The notes under the pieces are model-generated. The model was given only the letters and a program-made list of their open reading frames with translations, was not told where the DNA came from and ran no database searches. Both the position numbers and the translations under genes were made by a program. A DNA stretch of 33,894 nucleotides from Pseudomonadota bacterium (GTDB lineage: Bacteria; Pseudomonadota; Gammaproteobacteria; Xanthomonadales; Rhodanobacteraceae): positions 1-33,894 of the forward strand of contig JAKQJM010000076.1 in the NCBI GenBank assembly GCA_029561145.1. Reading direction: 5' to 3'. Shown here piece after piece: positions 29,488-33,894 of this stretch (position 1 is the first letter of the stretch; each line of letters begins with the position of its first letter).

Positions 29488-31719
29488 TCACAACTCGAAG
29501 CGATAGCTGAACTTGACCAGCAGTTGCTCGTCGTCGCGCAACGAGAAGCTTTCGCGCAGCAGGTGGCCGGTATCTTCGGAGAACAGGTCCTGCTGGTAGC
29601 CGCCGCGGCCGTACACGACATACAGGTAGGACAGCGGCGCGACTTCGTAGCGGTAGCGGACCTGGAAGCCGAGATTGCGCACGCTGAAATCATCGACCGG
29701 TTCGTCGCTGGCGATCGCGTTGCCGCTGGCTCCGACGCGATAGGCCTGATCCAGGTCGGCGTCGAGTGCGATCGCCTGCAGCTTCACGCGCAGTTCCTGG
29801 CGGCTGTCGATGGTCCAGTCGAGGCCGGCATTGAGATCGAATTCGCGGCGGCCGAAGCTGCCGATCAGGTTGTCGCGTTGCCAGACCAGCCAGTCGGGCG
29901 AGCGGTCGCTGAAGAACCCGGCGTGGATGTTGAAGGCGTCGCTGATGAAGTAGGTCGCATCGTATTTCACGCTGTAGCCGGCATTGAACTTGCCGGACAG
30001 TCCGCCGCTGTAGGCCTGCAGCTCGACGTTGTGCGCCCAGTCGCCCTTGCGCGGGCGCTCGTACTGGTAGAACGCGTTGAAGTTCGCGGGTTTCTTCACG
30101 GAACCGTTGCCTCGCGTCACCAGGTCGTTGACGCCCGCGCTGTTGATGTTGATCTGTGCATACTCGTAGCCGCCGTTGCGCAGCCGGCCTTCGCGGCTCA
30201 GGCGGAACTGGTCGTTGAGTTTCTCGCCATGGTCGTTGTTGTTCGTGCTGACCCGGCCGCGCCAGTCCTTCGATGCATAGCGCGATGACTCCGCCAGGTC
30301 GCTGAAGCGCCGCCGCAATTCCCAGTGCAGGTAGTTGGTGCTGTTGCGCGACAGGTATCCGGCGTCGTTGATGTCCAGATCGTTGCCGAAGTGCATCGCG
30401 ATCCACTGCTGGCGCCAGCCGTGATCCATTTCGTAGTCGGCCCACACGGTGGCGCCGAGATCGCTTTCGATGGCGCCGGCCTGGTCGATGCGGCTGCCGA
30501 ACACGCGCGTCTGCACGTTCCAGCGCGGCGTCGGTCGCCAGTTGTGATCGACGCCGAATACGGTCGCCTCGCGGTCCAGCCACGGGCGTTCGACGTTGGT
30601 CAGCATCATGCCGACGTTCTGCGCATCGAAATCATGCACGAGGCGCAGCGCGCTGAAGCTGCGCCCGACCTCGTCTGCCTCGTCGGCGACGAACACGCCG
30701 TACTTGGTTGCGCCGAAGCTGCCGTTGACCTTGCCCGCAGCGGTGATGTCGCCCGCACCGTTGCCATCGTCGGCCGGGCCGCCGATGCGTCGCGTGTAGA
30801 GCAACTGGCTGTCATCCGAGGGCGTGGTGTACTCGAACAGGCCCTGGTTCTCGGTGAAGAACGGACGCTTGTCGCTGATGAAGGTTTCGGTCGCGTCGAA
30901 ATTCACGACCAGATCGTCACTCTCGACCTGGCCGAAATCGGGATTGACCGTGGCCGTCATCTGGAACTGCCCGTTCGGCTTCCAGAAGATGTCTGCGCCG
31001 CCATCGAAAGTGCTGCCGCCATGCACGTTGTCGTACAGGCCGGAGACGTAAGGCGTGACTGCAAACAGCGACTGGCTGTACGCGGCGACTTCCACCGGCG
31101 CGAAATCGGACAGGAAGCGCGACCGCTCAAAACTCGCGGCCGGCCACGCGGTACGTTCGCCGGTCGAACCGATCACGCGATCCAGGTAGACCTTGAACGT
31201 GCGCGTGTCGCCGACGGCCTTGCCCATCGGCGCGATGTACCACGGAATCAGCATCTCGACCGACCAGCCTTCGGCATCCTCGCTGACCGCATGCCGCCAG
31301 TTGCCATCCCAGTCGGTATTGAACTGGGTTTCGTTGGTGATGACCGCGTCGGCAATGCCATTCGTCGAGGACACGGTGAAGTTGTAACCCGTGCGCGCGC
31401 CACCGTCGAAATCGATGTTCAGGTTGACGCGATCAACCTGCACATCGAAATCGCGCTGCACGCGCTGCCGCGTGCGCGGCACGTCAGCCGGTTGCGTGTT
31501 GTGGAAGCCGATCGCGAGACCTTCCGGGGTGGCGAGGATCCAGGCTTCGGTTGGCAGCGAGCCGGGCTCACCGCTCAACGGCTGCACCTTGCGGAAGTCC
31601 GTCACATGCCGTGCGCCCTGCCACTCGGCCGGATCGATACGGCCATCCACTTCGATCGCCTGTGCCGACAGGGCAAACCCCGCAAGAAGAAAAATTCCGC
31701 AATACCCCGACACATGCAT
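29488..31719 (-). CDS. CBM9-like/DUF5916 outer-membrane-type protein
   Basis: The protein has 743 residues with a signal peptide (YCGIFLLAGFALSAQA). Residues 22 to about 200 match the carbohydrate-binding family 9-like domain found in this family (IEVDGRIDPAEWQGA, FHNTQPADVPRTRQRVQRD, VDRVNLNIDFDGGARTGYNF, WSVEMLIPWYIAP). The rest is DUF5916: NPDFGQVESDDLVVNFDATE, FISDKRPFFTENQGLF and LLYTRRIGG, followed by a long beta-rich part with alternating aromatic strands (YRYEVAPLSYLYVVYGRGGY) that ends in KFSYRFEL. That pattern suggests a beta-barrel in the outer membrane, although the last residue is Leu instead of Phe. The role is unknown; sugar or polymer binding is inferred from the N-domain only. 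GGAG lies ten bases before the ATG. Confidence 0.88.
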   Translation of the reverse strand: MHVSGYCGIFLLAGFALSAQAIEVDGRIDPAEWQGARHVTDFRKVQPLSGEPGSLPTEAWILATPEGLAIGFHNTQPADVPRTRQRVQRDFDVQVDRVNLNIDFDGGARTGYNFTVSSTNGIADAVITNETQFNTDWDGNWRHAVSEDAEGWSVEMLIPWYIAPMGKAVGDTRTFKVYLDRVIGSTGERTAWPAASFERSRFLSDFAPVEVAAYSQSLFAVTPYVSGLYDNVHGGSTFDGGADIFWKPNGQFQMTATVNPDFGQVESDDLVVNFDATETFISDKRPFFTENQGLFEYTTPSDDSQLLYTRRIGGPADDGNGAGDITAAGKVNGSFGATKYGVFVADEADEVGRSFSALRLVHDFDAQNVGMMLTNVERPWLDREATVFGVDHNWRPTPRWNVQTRVFGSRIDQAGAIESDLGATVWADYEMDHGWRQQWIAMHFGNDLDINDAGYLSRNSTNYLHWELRRRFSDLAESSRYASKDWRGRVSTNNNDHGEKLNDQFRLSREGRLRNGGYEYAQININSAGVNDLVTRGNGSVKKPANFNAFYQYERPRKGDWAHNVELQAYSGGLSGKFNAGYSVKYDATYFISDAFNIHAGFFSDRSPDWLVWQRDNLIGSFGRREFDLNAGLDWTIDSRQELRVKLQAIALDADLDQAYRVGASGNAIASDEPVDDFSVRNLGFQVRYRYEVAPLSYLYVVYGRGGYQQDLFSEDTGHLLRESFSLRDDEQLLVKFSYRFEL

Positions 31720-31996
31720 TCGATGTCTGCTCCGTCCTGTTGTTGTTCCCGCCCCATGCAGGTTGTGGCAGTCGGGAAGACCTCGCCACTGGCACAGGTC
31801 ACGACGACCTGTTGCGAGGGACTTGGATGCACGGTGTCGGAAAAAGGTTACGGTGGAAGCTGGGATGCCAGAGCGAGCGCATGCGCATCCGAAAAGCCGC
31901 TGGGCACGCTATTCCCGCAGCGTCATGGAGGTCAGGTTCGATCGTCGGGGTCGCGGCCTGCCGATTTCTCGAAGCAGCGCGACAAGACGAATACGG

Positions 31997-32413
31997 TCAC
32001 GCGTCCTTCGAGATGCGCGTTTTCGCAGCCGCACGGATCATCGAAGAAAGCACGTTCAGGTCGATATCCGACAACTGCTTCAGATACAGGCAACCTTTTC
32101 CGGTCTTGTATTTGCCGAGTCGGGGAAGCAACGCGTTTGTCCCGTCCGCGATGTCGAGTCCATACAACGCGATCTCGTTCTTGCGCGAAGCAAAGCCGAC
32201 CGCACAGATTTCGCCGGATCGTCCGCTCTCGTATTGGTATTTGTGAACGCCAAAGCCAACGATGCTCGCGCCCCACATCCGGGCGGATTGGCCGCTCGCC
32301 TTGGCCATCAGCTCGGTCAGCGCCACGCAATCTTCACGGCGAGCCTCGCTTTCAATGCCGTCCAGATACGCGGCGACATCTGCATCGGTCTGCTGGGTCT
32401 TGTTTGATTTCAT
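31997..32413 (-). CDS. DUF1801 domain protein
   Basis: The protein has 138 residues, soluble, and full length for the DUF1801 (YdhG-like) family. Typical stretches are DVAAYLDGIESEARREDC, MWGASIVGFGVHKYQYESG, GFASRKNEIALY, LPRLGKYKTGKGCLYLKQL and DIDLNVLSSMIRAA. The family has a SufE/iron-chaperone-like fold in structural surveys but no firm function. GGAGG is four to five bases before the ATG. It lies 277 bp before the DUF5916 gene, on the same strand; that gap holds no gene I can support and probably carries the DUF5916 promoter. Confidence 0.92.
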   Translation of the reverse strand: MKSNKTQQTDADVAAYLDGIESEARREDCVALTELMAKASGQSARMWGASIVGFGVHKYQYESGRSGEICAVGFASRKNEIALYGLDIADGTNALLPRLGKYKTGKGCLYLKQLSDIDLNVLSSMIRAAAKTRISKDA

Positions 32414-32551
32414 CGTGCCTCCAAGCCGGGTTCAGCACCCGATGAATCACTTTGATCGCATGCCTTGACGGCATGAAAACAAGTCTGGACTACTTCCCGT
32501 TCCCGTCATGCATTCAGGATTCAAGGTCTGAATGCCGTTTCGCCGGCATCG

Positions 32552-33025
32552 CTAGCACTCGAATCCATTTTCGCGTCGGTAGTGCTCAACTTCATGAGCG
32601 GGCAAATGCTTGAACACCACGCACACCGTGAAGCTGCCCTTTTGCTTGCCATTCAGCGCGTACCCCCAGTCGGAGACGTCTTCTCGTGAAAAACGGATCG
32701 TCTGCCCATTTTTCACGCTTGTGACGTACTCCGGCTCATTGGCCAATACACCTGAAAATCCCTGGCCGGATAGTTCAAAGGGGGTGACCCACATATGTTC
32801 AGAGCCGTGGGCATCGGTAATCTGCACCTTGATCTTGAAGTCCGATGCGCCTGCTGGCGGATTGGCCTTTATTCTCAGAAATTCGTCGAGAGTAGTTCGT
32901 GCGTTTGCGATGGCCTCGTTCATTTCCTGATCTTCAGAGGCTACGAGAACCGTTTGATCCTCCTTTCCGATTGCCGGAACAGAAGTACAAAGGAGAGCTG
33001 CCGCCAATGCATATCGGAAATTCAT
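32552..33025 (-). CDS. DUF2314 (YegJ-like) exported protein
   Basis: The protein has 157 residues. I start at the ATG with AAGG eight bases upstream because it gives a signal peptide (FRYALAAALLCTSVPAIG); the open frame extends 26 codons further up without support. The mature part matches DUF2314: DQEMNEAIANARTTLDEFLR, SDFKIKVQITDAHGSEHMWV, GFSGVLANEPEYVTSVKNGQ and SREDVSDWGYALNGKQKGSF. The H-M-W, N-E-P-x-Y and D-W motifs are all present. Function is unknown. The 138-bp gap downstream contains several short inverted repeats (for example GCATTCAG / CTGAATGC, 32510-32535), and base composition here is lower in GC than in the rest of the window. Confidence 0.9.
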   Translation of the reverse strand: MNFRYALAAALLCTSVPAIGKEDQTVLVASEDQEMNEAIANARTTLDEFLRIKANPPAGASDFKIKVQITDAHGSEHMWVTPFELSGQGFSGVLANEPEYVTSVKNGQTIRFSREDVSDWGYALNGKQKGSFTVCVVFKHLPAHEVEHYRRENGFEC

Positions 33026-33136
33026 GCACTTTGCCTTATAAGAAAAGCGAACGGGTGGGTCACAGATGATCCGTACAAAGTCTTTAGGCCAGCGTAGATT
33101 CAAGATTCAAAGCGAGCTGAGCTTCTTTAGACGAGA

Positions 33137-33385
33137 CTACGTGCTTTCAGACTTCGAGCCATTCGGAGTGATCGGCACATCGGGTGAAGTGGCATCCCTG
33201 CGACGCGAGAGGTAGACGACGAGCCAAACGAAACCGCTCACCGCAAGCGCAAGAACGAGAAGAAAGAATAGAGCAACGAACAAGGACAGTCCCACAGCAA
33301 CTCCCATTACGCGATTGATTGACGCCCAACGCTTGAGGTAAGCGGCTGCCGCCGCGGACGTTGCGATCTTAGCGCGGACCGGCAC
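33137..33385 (-). CDS. Small membrane protein next to an IS end
   Basis: The open frame is 82 residues with a GTG start. A basic N-terminus is followed by a long hydrophobic region at about residues 26-60 (MGVAVGLSLFVALFFLLVLA, then a second hydrophobic stretch and RRR), long enough for one or two helices, and a polar tail. No ribosome site precedes the GTG, and the IS element ends only about 25 bp upstream. The true 5' end could therefore have been altered or removed by the insertion. An internal ATG at 33307 would give a shorter protein that keeps the membrane part. No family is recognised. Confidence 0.5.
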   Translation of the reverse strand: MPVRAKIATSAAAAAYLKRWASINRVMGVAVGLSLFVALFFLLVLALAVSGFVWLVVYLSRRRDATSPDVPITPNGSKSEST

Positions 33386-33410
33386 CGGCAGGAGACTTCC
33401 CTCGAAAAAA

Positions 33411-33894
33411 TGGACACCTGATGGTTAGGTGCGCTGGGCTTCGAACTCGATGGGAGAGCGGTAGCCGAGTGCGGAGTGTAAACGCTGTTTGTTGTAGAAA
33501 TCGATATAGCTGCGTACCGCCGATCGCAGTGTCTTCTCGTCGCTGAAGGATTGCCGGTGGTACATGTCCGATTTCATCGACTTGTTCCACGATTCCATAT
33601 GCGCGTTGTCGGTCATGCGGCGCGGTCGGTTCACGCTCTGTACCAGGCCGACCTTAGTCAGCATTTGTCTGAACTCTGCGGCCAGAAACTCGACGCCCCG
33701 ATCGCTGTGAAAGAGGGTGCCGGGCTGGGGTTTGCGATGGCGTAGGGCCGAGGCCAGGGCACGGGCGGTCAGGCGAGCACTCTTTTCGGATCCCAGTGAC
33801 CAGCCTACTAGGCGGCGCGAATGTCGATCCATGATCGTTGCCAGATAACGCCACTGACCTGCAACCTTCAGATACGTCACATCGCCCACCCAGA
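33411..33894 (-). mobile_element. IS3-family insertion sequence, one end only
   Basis: The element is recognised by its transposase. The likely terminal inverted repeat starts at TGGACACCTGATGG (33411), 14 bp beyond the transposase stop, after an A-rich run. The other end, orfA and the target duplication are outside the window, so the exact boundary is an estimate to within about 10 bp. Confidence 0.7.
33425..33894 (-). CDS. IS3-family transposase (OrfB), C-terminal part
   Basis: About 156 residues are visible; the N-terminal half runs off the right edge. This is the integrase core (rve) of an IS3-type OrfB with all three acidic residues of the DDE triad: Asp in WVGDVTYLK, Asp in [10 protein letters not shown] and Glu in [14 protein letters not shown]. 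The usual IS3 end [19 protein letters not shown] is present. The visible part has no frameshift or stop, so the copy may be active. It catalyses excision and insertion of the element. It is transcribed toward the small membrane gene at 33385 and could influence its expression. Confidence 0.93.
   Translation of the reverse strand, partial: WVGDVTYLKVAGQWRYLATIMDRHSRRLVGWSLGSEKSARLTARALASALRHRKPQPGTLFHSDRGVEFLAAEFRQMLTKVGLVQSVNRPRRMTDNAHMESWNKSMKSDMYHRQSFSDEKTLRSAVRSYIDFYNKQRLHSALGYRSPIEFEAQRT

Noticed and set aside
30325-32445. A 706-codon plus-strand frame
   Set aside because: It is antisense to the DUF5916 and DUF1801 genes, both of which match known families over their full length.

Overview
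The window looks like chromosomal DNA from a high-GC gammaproteobacterium. The mix of families suggests Lysobacterales (Xanthomonadales), perhaps a Rhodanobacteraceae-like lineage: many exported delta-60, BNR and DUF5916 proteins, a FIST/c-di-GMP pair, and an IPTL-like sorting segment. The lineage is an inference from gene content; no rRNA, tRNA or other taxonomic marker is present.

Layout. (1) 1-2758: the 5' part of a MASE2-type cyclase on the minus strand runs off the left edge. Divergent from it are three plus-strand genes: a four-helix membrane protein, a FemAB/BioF2-like acetyltransferase and a DUF6916 protein. (2) 2734-12895: a minus-strand block led by a 2435-residue exported repeat protein. 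It continues with three paralogous phage-tail-collar ('microcystin-dependent protein') genes, a Tat-exported protein and a GNAT acetyltransferase that overlaps the preceding stop (ATGA). No other phage genes are present. (3) 13110-16777: a small membrane-anchored protein, a GGDEF-EAL protein and a FIST sensor gene; the last two form an operon. (4) 17074-20305: an APC permease, a 13-bp perfect inverted repeat, then on the plus strand a fatty acid hydroxylase, a small membrane protein and a double-PepSY periplasmic protein. (5) 20383-31719: a FadD acyl-CoA ligase followed by a run of minus-strand genes for exported proteins. These are a BNR/sialidase-like protein, a serine esterase, two small secreted proteins, a delta-60 repeat protein and a CBM9/DUF5916 outer-membrane-type protein. 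A 700-bp gap inside this run holds three palindromic repeats on a 157-bp period. (6) 31997-33894: DUF1801, DUF2314 and a small membrane protein, then the end of an IS3-family element that leaves the window.

How it may work together. A MASE2 cyclase, a GGDEF-EAL enzyme with a degenerate GGDEF signature but intact EAL residues, and a FIST sensor flank a giant adhesin-like gene. A c-di-GMP link to surface attachment is plausible but not shown by the sequence. Three proteins of the secretome block end in the same short tail, D-[VL]-I-F-x-x-[GR]-F-E. This is the most interesting candidate here for an undescribed sorting or secretion signal. The tail-collar, giant-protein and Tat/GNAT block is the best candidate for an undescribed surface or appendage system.
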